64,000 nucleotides of DNA from Physcomitrium patens (lineage: Eukaryota; Streptophyta; Bryopsida; Funariales; Funariaceae). The translations under genes and the position numbers were made by a program. The DNA lies in contig NC_037273.1 in NCBI RefSeq assembly GCF_000002425.4, positions 2,586,904 to 2,650,903 on the forward strand. The letters run 5' to 3'. The notes beneath the pieces were generated by a model, which made no database searches, had not been told where the DNA came from, and saw only the letters and a list, made by a program, of their open reading frames with translations. Shown here one piece after another: positions 10,331-22,289 of the stretch (position 1 is the stretch's first letter; every line of letters begins with the position of its first letter).

Positions 10331-11209
10331 GGTGACTCTAAATATTTAGAAGTTACTATCAACCAAAACCAATCTTAAAAGCCACTATCAAAAAGAAATT
10401 AAAGTTATACAAATTTTATAGTAATCTTTTTAAATACCCTCTTCTCAAAGTAATAATCAAATTATATCCTACAACCAACTAAAATCTACTAACATGGCTC
10501 TCACCATGTTACTTAATAAATTATATATTAAGTACATAATTACATTATTTTCATATAGTAGCTGAATCACAACACGACAACATGACTCCTCCATTGGATA
10601 GCGTTCGGGCTGTAAAACTGTTATCAATCTGATTTGGTTGACGAATCCTCGAAACTTAGAACGCGTACCATCGAACTTGTCCGGAAGGCTAACTCGGGGC
10701 TCCTTATGTTGTAGAACTAGCGGTGCTTGTCGAACCTGAGGCAAAGTTGTTTCTCCAAGTGCTGAAGTTTGAGGCTGGTGCAACCTAGATTGTGCCATCC
10801 CAGATGCTCCATCATTATGAAGCCTTGCCACGACTCCTTCAATCTCTGCAGTTCTTTACGATAACGTAGCAAGGGCATTCATGATAGCATCCAACTTGGA
10901 CTCCGAACTTTCCGTCTTACTAATTTCTTGGCCCCGGGCCATTATAAGAGAAGGACAGAAATGACTCTACAAGAAGACAATATTGGTATAGAGGAGGGTA
11001 CTCCGCAACCTCTAAAATGCCTTAAGAGCTTGAAAAAAAGGGGTAATCCACTGTCTCCAAGAAGAATAAGACTCCAATATTGTAACAAAAGAAGTATCAG
11101 TTTAGAGGAGGGTAATCCGCATCCTCTAAAATGTTAGTACACTTCCAAGCAGAGAGGTAATCCACACTCTAACAAAGAAAAAACTAGCTCTGATATCTGA
11201 GGTGAGTGG

Positions 11210-11220
11210 AGTCTTGACAA
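11210..11220 (-). other. Candidate self-priming site, B1
   Basis: TTGTCAAGACT in minus sense, 2 nt from the LTR end, exactly as in A1. It is the reverse complement of the family B predicted RNA start AGTCTTGACAA, best preserved in the B4 left LTR (35115-35105). Confidence 0.5.
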
Positions 11221-11222
11221 AC

Positions 11223-11614
11223 TGTCATGGACAAATAAATACAGACTCGAGATCTAACAAGAAGTTCAAGAAGAATTGGCAAGATCTAGATTAATCAGAT
11301 GAGAATAACACCAAAGAGGTGAGCTAGAGCTCCAAGAGATGTGTTGTCAAAACTGAAGAACTCTTCAACCTCGATTCCATTATATACTTCTATTTAGGAA
11401 GCTTTTCAAGCAACTTCTATCAACTAGAAAGCTTCTAGAAGGTTCCAGAGACTTGCTTCTAGAAGGTTCTAGAAACTTATCTCTAGAAGGTACTTAGGAC
11501 TATGTCCCTAATATCTTCTATCAACTAAGAAGCTTCTAGAAGGTTCTAGAGACTTGCTTCTAAAAGGTTCTAGAAACTTATCTCTAGAAGGTTCTAAGGA
11601 TTATGTCCCTAACA
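11223..11614 (-). repeat. Family B LTR (B1 copy)
   Basis: 392 bp; plus sense it runs from TGTCATGGACA to CCCTAACA. It contains TTCTAGAAGGTTCTAGAA at 11457-11474, a perfect four-unit heat-shock element, upstream of a TATA box near 11,385. The predicted RNA start (complement of 11344-11354) pairs with the priming site at 11210-11220 with one U:G wobble. Confidence 0.8.
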
Positions 11615-11739
11615 CTTTGTAATATTTAGGTCCTAAAATAATATTTAATATAAAATAAAGAAAAGATTTTAAGGAGAGAATAGGACCTTCATTAGATATT
11701 ATATAAGGTTCCAGCCGCATGATGCCTATTGTAATTAAA

Positions 11740-12735
11740 CAAACTTGTTTTCCAATATATTATCTTCTTTGATATTTTTAATCCTCATTTTATAGTTGCA
11801 TCACTTCTTTGGACAATTTTGAGTAGTGTACTTAAGTTCTCTATAATAAAAGTGTAATCTTTTTTAATGATAATAAGACTTTTTTTTACTCAAATAAGTG
11901 GTTTAAAATGTACTGCATCAATTTGTATATCCTCTACTTCCAAATTTATGTATTGAAGAGGCATTGGTATTGGCATTGAATTGTAATAAAGTTGAGGCCC
12001 ACTTGTCCAACTTTCATATCAAAATTCAAAAAGTCGATTATCCCACTTCATAGCAAAGTTAATTGCTTGACACAATGTTCGAGGATCAGATAAAATGAGC
12101 ATTAATTTCTTTATCTCATATTGCAATCTATAAAAAAATTGGCTAATAATTGCAGCCTCATCCCACTCAATATGAGTTACAAGTTGTTGAAATTATAAAA
12201 TATATAATATTATGGATCAATTGCCTTATTATAAAATACAAATCTTGTTGGTTGCAACATAAGTTACATCATATTCTCTATACATGGATCAAAACTCCAC
12301 TAAAAAAGCCTCCAAATTATCGAGTATTGGATCTCATTATTCAAAAAAAGATGAAAACCATGATAATATTGAATTTAAAAGAAGTATATTAATGAATCTA
12401 ACTTGTGATCTTATATTTAGATAGCTTTGGGATTGAAGTTCAATCACAATTTGTACTTGATTGATAAGTCTTCTAAACTTGGATCTTATATCATTAAACT
12501 TCTCAAGCAAGACAACTTTTTTTTCTTTAGTATTGGAAGGATATTCCACCATAGAAAAGATGACTTGATTGAATATAGATATTGAAGGAGTTTCAATTAT
12601 TTCTATATCTTTATTTCCTACCATTCTTGTTTCTTTTTGTAGTAGTAAATTGAATTGATGCATCATAAGCATTAATGCCTTCAATTGCTCTTGCATTTGT
12701 GCCATTATATTTTTCATGTCAACAAGCTCTGCCAT
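11740..12735 (-). pseudogene. gag: gag relic of A2
   Basis: Begins MAELVDMKNIMAQMQEQLKALMLMMHQFN, matching A1 gag, and stays open for 132 codons to SILSWFSSFFE (12337). Beyond that it is broken by many stops, although zinc-knuckle and VEDMQIDAVRFK-equivalent DNA can still be aligned around 11,930-11,800. Its glutamine codon at the position of the first A1 stop shows that A1's TAG is derived. Confidence 0.7.
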
Positions 12736-12945
12736 GATAATACTTAAAAAATAAATATCTTATATTGCTCAAGACAAACAAAAGAAGAGACTTGAGAACA
12801 AAAAAGATACTAAGAATAATATTAATTTAAAAGAAGGTAATTTATAACTTCTAAATATACTTATGTTTTAGTAAGAAAAAGAGATAATCCATTCTTAATC
12901 AAGAAAAGACAAAGCTTTAATATTATAAGTGCACTCTTGTCAATA

Positions 12946-13492
12946 TGTCAAAGACATGAACTAGAAGAAGATGCATAAATCTAAGAAATTTGTATCAAAA
13001 GAAAAGTGACAGAATAACAATAAAGTAGAATGTATATTAAAAAGAAATTGGAATGGCTATTGCCAAAAGACAAGGAAAATAAAGGCTCTTAAATCTAGAC
13101 TAGAAGCAAAAAAGGATTTGATTAGAGTAAAGAAAGCTTCTTTCTTGCCTCTATATATATTATTTAACTAAGAGCTATGTGGCAATATTTTATAAGATCT
13201 CTAATATGTGTTGACTTTATAAGACATATGTCTTAGCTTACAATACAAGTTTTCTTTGTGCGGGCCTTATAGTTAGCTTGTTCTTCAATCTACCAACATC
13301 TGTGGTACATGGCCAACTTGTTGACCATGTTTCTAACCTAAAAAATCAATTATAAATACCTATAAAGTCAAAGCAGTATCTATGAAGCTTTTAAGAAGCT
13401 TTTATAGAAAATATTATAGAATTAACCTATTTTTACCTACTTTTATTTAATCATATAAGTAATTATTAATTTACATGTGTATGTCCATGACA
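12946..13492 (-). repeat. Family A LTR (A2 copy)
   Basis: 547 bp, TGTCATGGAC to TTTGACA in minus sense. The primer site TTGACAAGAGT (12943-12933) is intact although the paired RNA-start segment in this LTR has decayed. Right flank is the integrase end of relic F. Confidence 0.75.
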
Positions 13493-13559
13493 CCATTAAG
13501 TGCAAACTTAAAAAAAATTTATTTTATAACTTTTAAGTCATAAAATTATTATGAGATAT

Positions 13560-14340
13560 AAGTGAATAAAATTACTTGTCACAAATATAGTAGATAAATA
13601 ACTATTGTGGATACAAGCTTTTTAATTATATCATATACTCTTTGCACCAACTTCTTGAAGTGCGAGTCAAAAATAAGTCTCTATTCAATATTTCTAGTTG
13701 CATTGAGTTATTTGAAAACACTTCCTAAACAAAATATGATCCAAGCCATATTTATAATATCAAATTTCCTAAAAAAATTAAGATTCTTAGCATCTTGAAG
13801 CAAGACTAACATCCTCAATTAAAGTATACTTTTCTTATGTTTCTAATGAAATATTTTCTTGTATTATTATAGAATGGCTTCAATATTTTGAATACTTTGT
13901 CTTCGTGTCTCATCAAGAGCTTCAAAGGTGAATAATCTATCCTAAATATGGATTGATGTGCTTATAGTATAGTTAGTAGTTTAGCATCCCAGTCCTTCTT
14001 AGCATCATGTATAATTTTATGTAAAATACTCAGTAAGATTTGATTAACCTTCTTTATTTGACTATTAGTCTGAGGATAATAAGACATGGTCTTTTTGTGA
14101 TCAATTTGGAATCTATTTGTTATATCTTAAATAACCTTGTTGAAAAAGTGTGTTCCTTGATTACTAACTAGGATTATTAGATAATGAAAAAGAGTGTATA
14201 TATTTTTGAATAAAAAGATGGATGAATTTTTTGCATTTTTTGTTTTAATTGCCTTGGTCTTCCTCTGTTTTGTGAGATATTTGGTAGTCACAATGATATG
14301 TGCCATTCCTTGGAAAGAGTGAGGATGTATCTCTCTTATG
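13560..14340 (-). pseudogene. Relic F integrase core, 3' segment
   Basis: Decayed minus-strand Ty3/gypsy integrase catalytic core. Seen in shifting frames: REIHPHSFQGMAHIIVTTKYLTK (about 14335-14265), ILVSNQGTHF (near 14150), YYPQTNSQIKKVNQIL (near 14070) and KKDWDAKL (near 13995). These match the D, D and E regions of the catalytic triad. The preceding half of the integrase is at 15500-15911; repeat C separates them. Confidence 0.65.
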
Positions 14341-14344
14341 TTGC

Positions 14345-15575
14345 TGTGTTGTAACACAACTATATAGTAAAAGATGATAATATGGATCTTATTATAGAAG
14401 AGCCAAATTAAAAGATAAACTAAAAAAATATGGATAAAAAAATAGGAAGGTAATAAAACTTTATGTAGTAGTACTTTCTTTTTACAAAAGTAACTTCTAT
14501 TTACTTTATAGGGCCAAAAATAAGGAAAAATAAGATAGATTGAAAAAATAAATGATACAAATATCTTTAGAAAGAAGTTAAGAGTAAATTCTAGCAAAAA
14601 TTACCTAGAAAAACTACATATTGATACTCGAGGAGGGCCGGTTATCAACCTCGATCAAATTCAGACCTTGAGGCACAAAACCGAGCACCTACGGCAACTC
14701 GGGGGTTCTTTAGCAAATCAAAGAATGGGGTTTGATAGTAAACTGAATAGGGTTTCTATGAGCATTAGATTTGGGTGATTTGGATCTGTATTGACTTTGT
14801 AAGAGCTTTTCAAAGTCAAGGTTTGTTTCAGATGACTTGGATTTTGTGAAATAAAATAGTATTTATGTTTTGAATAATTTCAAGAGTTTTGTAATAGATC
14901 TATGGATGAAATTTTGTATATAAATGGTTATAGTTGTATTAAATATGTTTTGTGAATTTAAACTTGATCGATGAGTTGGATTGAGGATTATTGAGGTTTA
15001 AGTGGGTCAAGGTCTCAAAAAGTAGAATTTTAGGTACAATGAAGGTTTTTAAGATTTCTTGCAATCTACTAGTTGGATTGGAGTGAAATTTATATGAGAG
15101 GATATAAGACTTGTTTTCCTATGTATATGAGAATTTTGAAATCAATCGAACGGTGAAAAAAAGTGATATTGGCTCTGGGAGATTGCCATCAAGGTTGGAG
15201 AAGGAGGCCGACCAATATCCAAGCACGTTTTTGAGGCTATCATTTATTCGGTAATTCTCATCTTTTTCAAACAATTTTGTGCTTGTTTTTAACTTAATTG
15301 TTAAAAAGCATGCAAATTTTGAGTTAAGATCAACTATTCATTCATTAATATTTGAGGTTTAAATTTGTTGTTAGGATTTGTTTAGGATTGTTTAGGATTT
15401 GGTTAGAATTTGTTTAGGATTTTTTAGAGTTTGGTTAGGATTTGACTAGGATTTGGTTAAGATTTACCTAGGATTTGATTAGAGTTTGGTTAGGATTGTT
15501 AGAGCTTGTTGTTGTAATTTTTTCTTTTATCTTCCACAACAAGGTGCCCGGTGCATTCTCAAGCCAAACGCCATA
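14345..15575 (+). repeat. Repeat family C, copy C1 (probable LTR)
   Basis: About 1.2 kb lying exactly between the two halves of the relic F integrase, hence an insertion. It starts near a palindrome (GTGTTGTAACAC at 14350) and ends near TATTACG. Its 5' half matches 25,720-26,350 and its 3' half matches 34,360-34,977 plus 41,129-41,830. The last 150 bases are a degenerate tandem of GGATTTGGTTA-like units. The LTR interpretation is inferred from position, size and near-inverted ends. Confidence 0.55.
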
Positions 15576-15911
15576 TATTACGTAATTAATGCTTGATTTC
15601 TTGAAAGGTAAAAATGGTAATAAAATATAGAAGAGTAGCTCCATACAAAGGTCATTCCATATATAGCACTGACATGCATCACACTTCTTCACATAGTCAT
15701 GTACATCTTGAAAGAAAGTAGGCCAATAATTTCCAGCTCTTAAAACCTTTTTGCTAATGAATTGATCCAAGAAATAGCTACTACATACATTATCATGGCA
15801 TGCTACCATAATTAAAAGAACTTTCTTGCTTATGACACATCTATGTAATATTCCATCAATTCTTCTCCTATACAACCTATTTTTTATTACTACAAAATAT
15901 CTACTATTCAT
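15500..15911 (-). pseudogene. Relic F integrase zinc-binding (HHCC) domain
   Basis: Minus-strand open stretch containing the integrase N-terminal zinc site: GILHRC, then AC.DNVCSSYFLDQ, NYWPTFFQDV and the closing CDACQ pair near 15,680. The reading runs into INYV and stops matching near 15,575, where repeat C begins; the core resumes at 14,340. One expected histidine appears as cysteine. Confidence 0.7.
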
Positions 15912-16236
15912 CTTGATCTTCCTTTTTTTTTTTCTTTCGATAACTCCATTAGTAATTGTTGATTGATGAAGAATTTGATGATCCTTGAATACTATGTAGG
16001 TTGTATTATCACTAGAAAAAAATTCTCATCTACCAAGCTATCATCAATAGATGTTTTCAAGGCTTTTGATCAGCAAGATAGATGGTCTATTTATTAATGG
16101 ATAGATCCAGATTTGAACTCTACTTTGTAGTCAAATTCTATGAAGCAATAGCATCCATCATGTTAATTGGCTGCTTAATTCTAGATTATTAATCAAATAT
16201 TTTATTGCCATGTGATCGACAAAAAATACTACTCTA

Positions 16237-16949
16237 TTACTCAAAAGATAATGATGGAATTTCTTTACTAAGAAAATCATTGTCAAATACTCGTTCAATT
16301 GTAGAATAGTTTCTCTTAGTCCCATTAAGTTGATGACTTACATAGATGATGGAATAATCTTCTTTTTTTTTCTTGTTTTTAAAAAATTGATACGATATAC
16401 TTCTAACTATTATCACATTCACATTACAATAAAGATGGAAGGATAAATCTTTTTTGGGAGTTGTAAGACTAGATATAAACTCAAATTTTTCTTTAGAACC
16501 TCAAATGTCTCTTGATATACCTCAGTCTACTCAAACTTTGTTTGTTTTTTTTATAAGTAGGTAATAAGGAAGGCGATTGTAGCATAATCTAGAATTAATT
16601 CTTGATACCATCCAACATGGCCTAATATTCTTTGTACCTTCTTTATACTTGTTTGAGGTTTGAAGTTATTGATGATCCTAATTTTCTTTGGTCCACGCTC
16701 TCTACTACTTTCACTTACCACATAGCTCAATAATATCTTTCCATGCACTATAAGTTAGGTTTTTTTAAGATTTAAAGCCATTCCCACGTTTTTGCATCTT
16801 TCTAAGTTTTTTCTAATACAGTATAGATAATCTTCCTTCCTAGATTGCATTCTAAAATCATTGATAAACACCATTGTGGAGAAAGAAAGAATTTGGCCTA
16901 AGAAATCATTGGACTTCTGGCTATCAGTATTTGCTTAATTAAGTCTCAA

Positions 16950-16950
<1 letters not shown>
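16237..16950 (-). pseudogene. Relic F RT end and RNase H
   Basis: Minus strand. The catalytic region reads TMVFINDFRMQS near 16880-16850, where FI-N-D-F has asparagine in place of the first catalytic aspartate. It is followed by a thumb segment with VHGKILLSYVVSESSRERGPKKI and LGHVGWYQELILD (16748-16560). RNase H remnants (YVSHQLNGTKRNYSTIERV) lie at about 16,340-16,280. The upstream half of the RT is at 18,380-18,600, beyond the 17.0-18.2 kb insertion. Confidence 0.65.

Positions 16951-16952
<2 letters not shown>

Positions 16953-16982
<30 letters not shown>
16953..16982 (+). repeat. A30 homopolymer
   Basis: Run of 30 adenines at the left edge of the inserted LTR-like block D2. It could be slippage-expanded or mark an insertion junction. 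Confidence 0.9.
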
Positions 16983-16987
<5 letters not shown>

Positions 16988-16999
16988 TATAAAGTTATC

Positions 17000-18160
17000 C
17001 CTAAAGGATCAATTACATCAATACATAAGCCCTAAGTACCAAAGATCACCAAAAATGTGATAAAAATATTATAAAACCTTATATATCTTTAAGGTGAAAA
17101 TTTTCCAAACTTCAGCAATTTATATATCACAATCGGATTATCCAAACAAATCAAAAAAATTATAAAGTACTAATGTACTTTCAAAAACTACTATAAAAAA
17201 TTTTAATTGTAAATTTTTTTAAAATCTTGAAATATTGCCAAATTCCTAATAATAGCTTAAATCTTTGCTTACATTTACCTATGTATAATTTTCTTCATAT
17301 TTCACAAATTAAATACTCAAATATCATAAAATTTTGATATATAGCTTTTTAACCTAACAATACATATTTTTAGATATTTTTAGCAAAAAAAACATCTAAA
17401 AACTAAAGATATGGCTCCAACCATTATTATCAATAAAACAACTTACTTACTACCTTTGAATTACATGTATTGTCTTCAATGCTTTATCATTCCTTCATAC
17501 AAATTCTAACTTCAGAAATTCTTTTACAAAAAAAATAGGTCTTAAAATCACCTTTATGGCCGCACCTCTTGATTTCCAAAATCTATCATAAAACTCCTTA
17601 TATCCTCAAAAGTGTAATAGTATATCTTAAAAATACACCTTAACTTCAAACAACTATATCTTTATTATTTAACTCCAAAGCTTCTAAAATTTGTACACAA
17701 ATTGTAATCCAAATCCTAAAACTTACAATACTTGCTTTTGATTCTTAAATTCTCCTTTTGAATTTGCCAAAATCCTTCTTATGGTCGTAGATACCTTCCT
17801 AAGAGCCTATTGGATATAGCTTTCAATCAATAGAGATGAAGATCTTCATCTTTTATCTTCATCCATCTACACCTTCCTTTCATTCCTCCAATTAAATTTC
17901 TTAGAGGTTTAGATCTTTATCTTTCAGCTCCAATCTTCTCTTTAAATTTTATACTAAATATCTAAATCCAATATAATTTGAATACTATAATCAACATAGG
18001 TAAATCTCAAAATAAATTTCTTACATCAACTCTCTTTGAATTAATCTAATAATCACTCTAATACACATCAAGACTTATAAATATATAATATATTTTAGTT
18101 AATTTTTATATACTATAAATAATTTTAATACAATATTTTCATAAATTTATACATCAAGTC
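17000..18160 (-). repeat. LTR-like block D2 inserted in relic F
   Basis: AT-rich block matching 9,290-10,330 in the same orientation, with no internal region beside it, so it behaves as a solo LTR. RT motifs of relic F stop on its right (18,380) and resume on its left (16,950). Target duplication not resolved because both edges are low-complexity. Confidence 0.5.
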
Positions 18161-18379
18161 AAAAAAGATGTACATGACTAATCATTGGAAGGTGACTAAT
18201 GCATTACATAGATTTAACAACATTATATATAATATAAAGTTCTTCCATGGTATTGTAAATATTGTCTTATGACTACTTTCAAAAGTAATGAATACTTGGT
18301 TGTAACTAAAGTATCAATCCATAACTGTATAATATTCATATCCTATAACCTCTTCCAAGATGATAGTAATAAAAAGTAA

Positions 18380-19744
18380 CAAAAAAATGATCTTTTTATA
18401 TATAGACATTCAATTTTTAATAATCAACATACACATGTAGATTCTTATTTTTCTTCTTTTCTAGCACCATAAGTAATATTCAATCAATAATTTCTACATG
18501 TTTTATAAAGCTTGCTTGTAACAATCTCTCTAACTCTCGTTTTACTACCAATTGCAATTGTGGGTTTATTCTTTACTCATTCTGTCTAATAGATATTGCA
18601 TTTGGGAGTATAGAAATTTGATGTTGAACGATCTCAAGACATATACTCTTTAAGTTTTTATAGGGCCATGCAAATACATCCTTATATTATCTTATCAATT
18701 TATTATATGCTCATATTTCTACTTCATTTAATTTACTACCTAATTTTATTTTCTTAGGTTCCTCTCCTTCTACTTGAATTGCAATATACTTCCAGTCTTC
18801 TTTAGTAATGTATGACTACTCAATATTATCCTTATATCAATCAAAAGGTACAATAGGATATTTGGCTACATCTTTTGTTATCATGATGCTAGAAGAAGTG
18901 GTCTTAAAGCATAATAAATCCTCTAATGGCTTATTTCCTCAAGCACTTTTATGTCTTGAGGTTCTTTCATCTCTGTTAAGTACATGCTCTCATCTATTTT
19001 AAAAATAAGAATTAATCGATTGTCAGCCTCAACATTCTCAATGAAATTAATTTCTTCTTTATTTGTAGCTGAATTTAGATGTTCCTTCAGCCATTATTCA
19101 TATTTTCTATTATTTCTCCAATAATAGAGATTAAGGCCTAAACATTCTAATTCTTTCATCTCAACTCTTAGGTCCATATTTCTTACTAACATCTCCTCCA
19201 CTAACTAATTGTTGTTCCTCCTACTTAATGTCTTTTTTTCCTCTTTAAAAAATGATTCTCTATTAACCTCTCTCATTATGATAGGTCTAGTCAAAACTTA
19301 CATTTGGTTCTTACTAGGTCCATAGGTAATCATAGGCCTTTATTCTCCCTAATTTATGATGGCATTGGTTATTTTCAACCATAGATAATCTAATAATGAA
19401 AGAAATAAGTCCTTAACCATATGCATATAAATTACGTGGAATGTCAATACATACTCCTTTTTCTCTATAATAACCTTGTAATTTTTAATTTATCTTATTG
19501 ATTTAGTTAAACTTTGGTTTGTCATATTAATTAAAAAAGCTAAAGTCCCCATTTAGCCTAGACCTAACTTCTCTATGATTTTTATGGACATTATATTTAA
19601 ACCACTTCCTCTATCCACTAAGGCATTGAGTATTACCTTATCTACAATCATCACCTCTATTTCTACCATCTTGATGACAAATGGCTTAACACTAGGTTGT
19701 AGTCTAGCTACTATTCTTGCCTTTAATTTCTTTATTTTCTTCAT
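18380..19744 (-). pseudogene. Relic F protease and N-terminal RT
   Basis: Minus strand. The protease motif ALVDRGSGLNIMS near 19,590 lies inside an open stretch (19744-19553); the expected threonine/serine after D is arginine, so it is dead. RT entry motifs (ERLLQASFIKHVEI, then VLEKKKNKNLHVYVDY) lie at about 18,540-18,410 with stops between. The region 18,600-19,550 has no clean motifs. Confidence 0.6.
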
Positions 19745-20822
19745 AATAAGTAGCCTTTTTTTTAATGTCTTTCATACAATAAGAGAGATTTCTAGTAATG
19801 GTAAAATCATGATATCTGTCTTAACCATATTGAGATCCTTCTACAAATCATGGGATTTAGACTTAAAGTTGGTCTCTTTATACTTCAATGATTTGAGCTC
19901 CTCTAATAGAATACTCGGTCTTTCTTATTCTCCTTTATCCAATTCTTTATTACTATCTTTTTTATCAATAAAGGACATTTTATTATTTAGTAGTTGTAAA
20001 TAGACTAGCTTACTATCTAAATCTCTAGTTGCCTTTATTGTATCTTTTATAACCTTATTCAACTCATAAACGCAAGGAAGTTCTTCAAGGTTCTTCAAAT
20101 GAATTGAATTTGGATCTTGTAATCTCTAATGTAAAGAATTGTGCTACTACCATTATTTAAATCATTACTACTAACACTGTTGTATTATGATTATTTATAA
20201 TATGTAAAAATTAACTAAAATAGGTAATATATTTATAAATATTGATGTACATTAGAATAATTATTTAGTTAATTTAAAGAGAGTTGATGTCTAGAAATTT
20301 TATTTTGATATTTATTTATGTTGATTATGTTGTTTAAATTATATAGCATTTAGATATTTAGTATAAAATTTAAGAAAAAGATTGGAGCTTAAAGATGAAG
20401 ATTCAAACCTCTAAAAAGCTTATTTGGAAGGATGAAAGCAAGGTATGGATGGATGAAGGCTAAAAGTAAAGTTCTTCATCACTCTTGGTCGAAGGCCATG
20501 CCCAATAAGCATTTAGCAAGCTATTTGTGACCATAATAAGGATTTTGGTAACTTTAGAAGAGGTATTTGAGAATCAAAAGCAAGTATTGTAAGATTTAGG
20601 ATAAAGTATAAATATGACTAGCTAGGGCCATTTAGACAATTGGTCAAATATGCCTTAGGACTCTTTCTCTTAGTAAAGTTTGATTTTATATCTTCCTATT
20701 TAATTCTATTTTATTTTATTTTTTTTATTATTGTAATCTGATTTTTCCTATGTTGTAATAGAATTTATATTGCTATGGATTAGAAGAGTTTTAGATTTTT
20801 GAGATGGTCTGATCATATTTCA

Positions 20823-20838
20823 TTGATATCAAAGCAAG
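20823..20838 (+). other. Initiator-tRNA-Met-type primer site of element E
   Basis: TTGATATCAAAGCAAG directly abuts the LTR end TTTCA. It is the common TTGGTATCAGAGCAAG-type site with G-to-A changes. It provides an internal contrast to families A and B, where this motif is displaced from the LTR. Confidence 0.6.
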
Positions 20839-20949
20839 TATTAGATTATTCTTTGATAGTTTGTTAATAGCCATCATCTAGTTTGAGGTCAATTATTATA
20901 GTCACATTGATACTATATTGAGGCTACCACAAACTACTCTTAAGAAGTT

Positions 20950-22080
20950 AGCTAGAAAGAGAGAAGACATTACAATAGTTGAGTTCAACAAAGAAATAAC
21001 ATGGTAGATATGTCAAAGCAATTCTGGATAGAGGCTTAGAGAAAACACTTTCTAAATTAGATAGCTACTTTGTAAAGAAAAATAGAAGCCTTTATGACAA
21101 GGGAATCAATATCTGCTATGCTAAAATTGAATAAGCCTGGTATATACTTTGAAACTTCAAGGTAAAAAGATATATGGATTCCTAAATTCGCAATCTTTAG
21201 AGGCAAAGATAATAGATTGGTTTTTATAAGAGTTGAAACCTAAGGTCTAGAAAGAGGTGGAACTAAAGGATCCACAAATGTTTGAAGAGACAATTAGGAT
21301 TATAGAGAAGGTTAATGCTATAGATTTCAAAAATTATAGAACACAACTTATAGTACAAAGTCTTATGTTGCTATCTAATACTATGGCATAACAACCAATA
21401 CCAATAGAAATTGATGCCTTGCAAAGATTATTAATACTACAAAGACAACAAATATTAATACAGAAGGAATTGTATTTTTATTATCAAAAGCTCTGCCATT
21501 AGATCAAAGATTGTTCAAAATATCAAAATTCAAGCATTAACAAATCAAGGTGGATTCATAATCTCGACACTTATTAAGTTGATAATAAGATGAAGTAGAA
21601 AAATGGAACTCCTCAATAAAGGTACGAAGGGCTAGTACTGAGGATAGTTGCTACATCTTAAAGACAAACAACATGGCCTTGAACAACTATAAAAAAAGTC
21701 AACTAGTATATGTAATAAGACGACTAAGAAGATAGCCATGTTGAGTGCTTGTAGATTGTGCCTCTATAGAAAATTACATCTTTACTAAAATTATCAACCA
21801 ATTTGGGATTAAAATTAAAGTAATTAAAAGAGAAAGTATATATCTTGCAGATGATTAAGAGATGGTATTGAATGAGATATATGAAGAAGAAATCTTAAGA
21901 TTGAGTGACACTTACATCTTAAGAAGGAAGTTTAAGATAACAAAGCTAAGATATGATATTATCCTTGGTATGTTATAGCTAAAGGTGGAAAATAAGCAAA
22001 TTGATTAGTTAGCAAAGACAATCTCTTTTAAAGATGGTAGACACAAGATGACTCTATATACTTCCATATTGAGTGAAGAT
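20950..22080 (+). pseudogene. gag and protease relics of element E
   Basis: Fragments across stops: KDPQMFEETIRIIEKVNAIDFKNYR (21,275-21,345), a degenerate zinc knuckle YFYYQKLCH.IKDC at about 21,472-21,515 with its first two cysteines replaced by tyrosine (TGT/TGC to TAT type changes), and a protease tail with TISFKDGRHKMTLYTSI near 22,020-22,070. No active-site DSG is readable. Confidence 0.5.
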
Positions 22081-22289
22081 AAAAAATGATCTGCAGTTAA
22101 AGACTTACTTGTAGAAATGACCTTTATAAAGAAGAAAATATAGTATAAGCAATCAATATATATGGTGGTTCCAAATCTTATATCAATGGTAAGAAAGACA
22201 ACCAAATGAATAGAAAAGATAGAACAACTCATACAAAAATATTAGAATGTCTTTTCAACCAACCTACTTAGTAGTAAGCTTCTTAATTG

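Larger units (their letters stand above)
10575..11614 (-). mobile_element. 5' fragment of family B chromovirus (B1)
   Basis: Minus-strand fragment: LTR (11223-11614), candidate priming site (11220-11210) and the 5' third of gag from ATG 10942. Gag is cut off near 10,577, where the sequence changes to a block resembling the start of repeat family C (TTGTCGTGTTG in minus sense). The TAA at about 10858-10856 replaces the CAA found in B3, another C-to-T lesion. The right end abuts the A2 relic, so B1 probably inserted into A2. Confidence 0.75.
11615..13492 (-). mobile_element. Decayed family A fragment (A2): LTR plus gag
   Basis: Minus-strand copy of the 5' part of family A: LTR 12946-13492, priming site 12943-12933, gag from ATG 12735 to about 11,740 and the first bases of pol. 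It aligns along its length with A1 3520-5404. Most differences look like C-to-T or G-to-A changes with A2 the more AT-rich copy. The left end is cut by the B1 LTR. Confidence 0.8.

Noticed and set aside
14127-14597. 156-codon minus-strand open frame as an intact protein
   Set aside because: Its C-terminal half is integrase-core relic, but the N-terminal half is repeat C sequence, so the frame is a chance fusion across an insertion junction.
16953-16982. Poly(A) run as the tail of a processed retrogene or LINE
   Set aside because: No coding or LINE sequence precedes it on either strand; it borders an LTR-like block.
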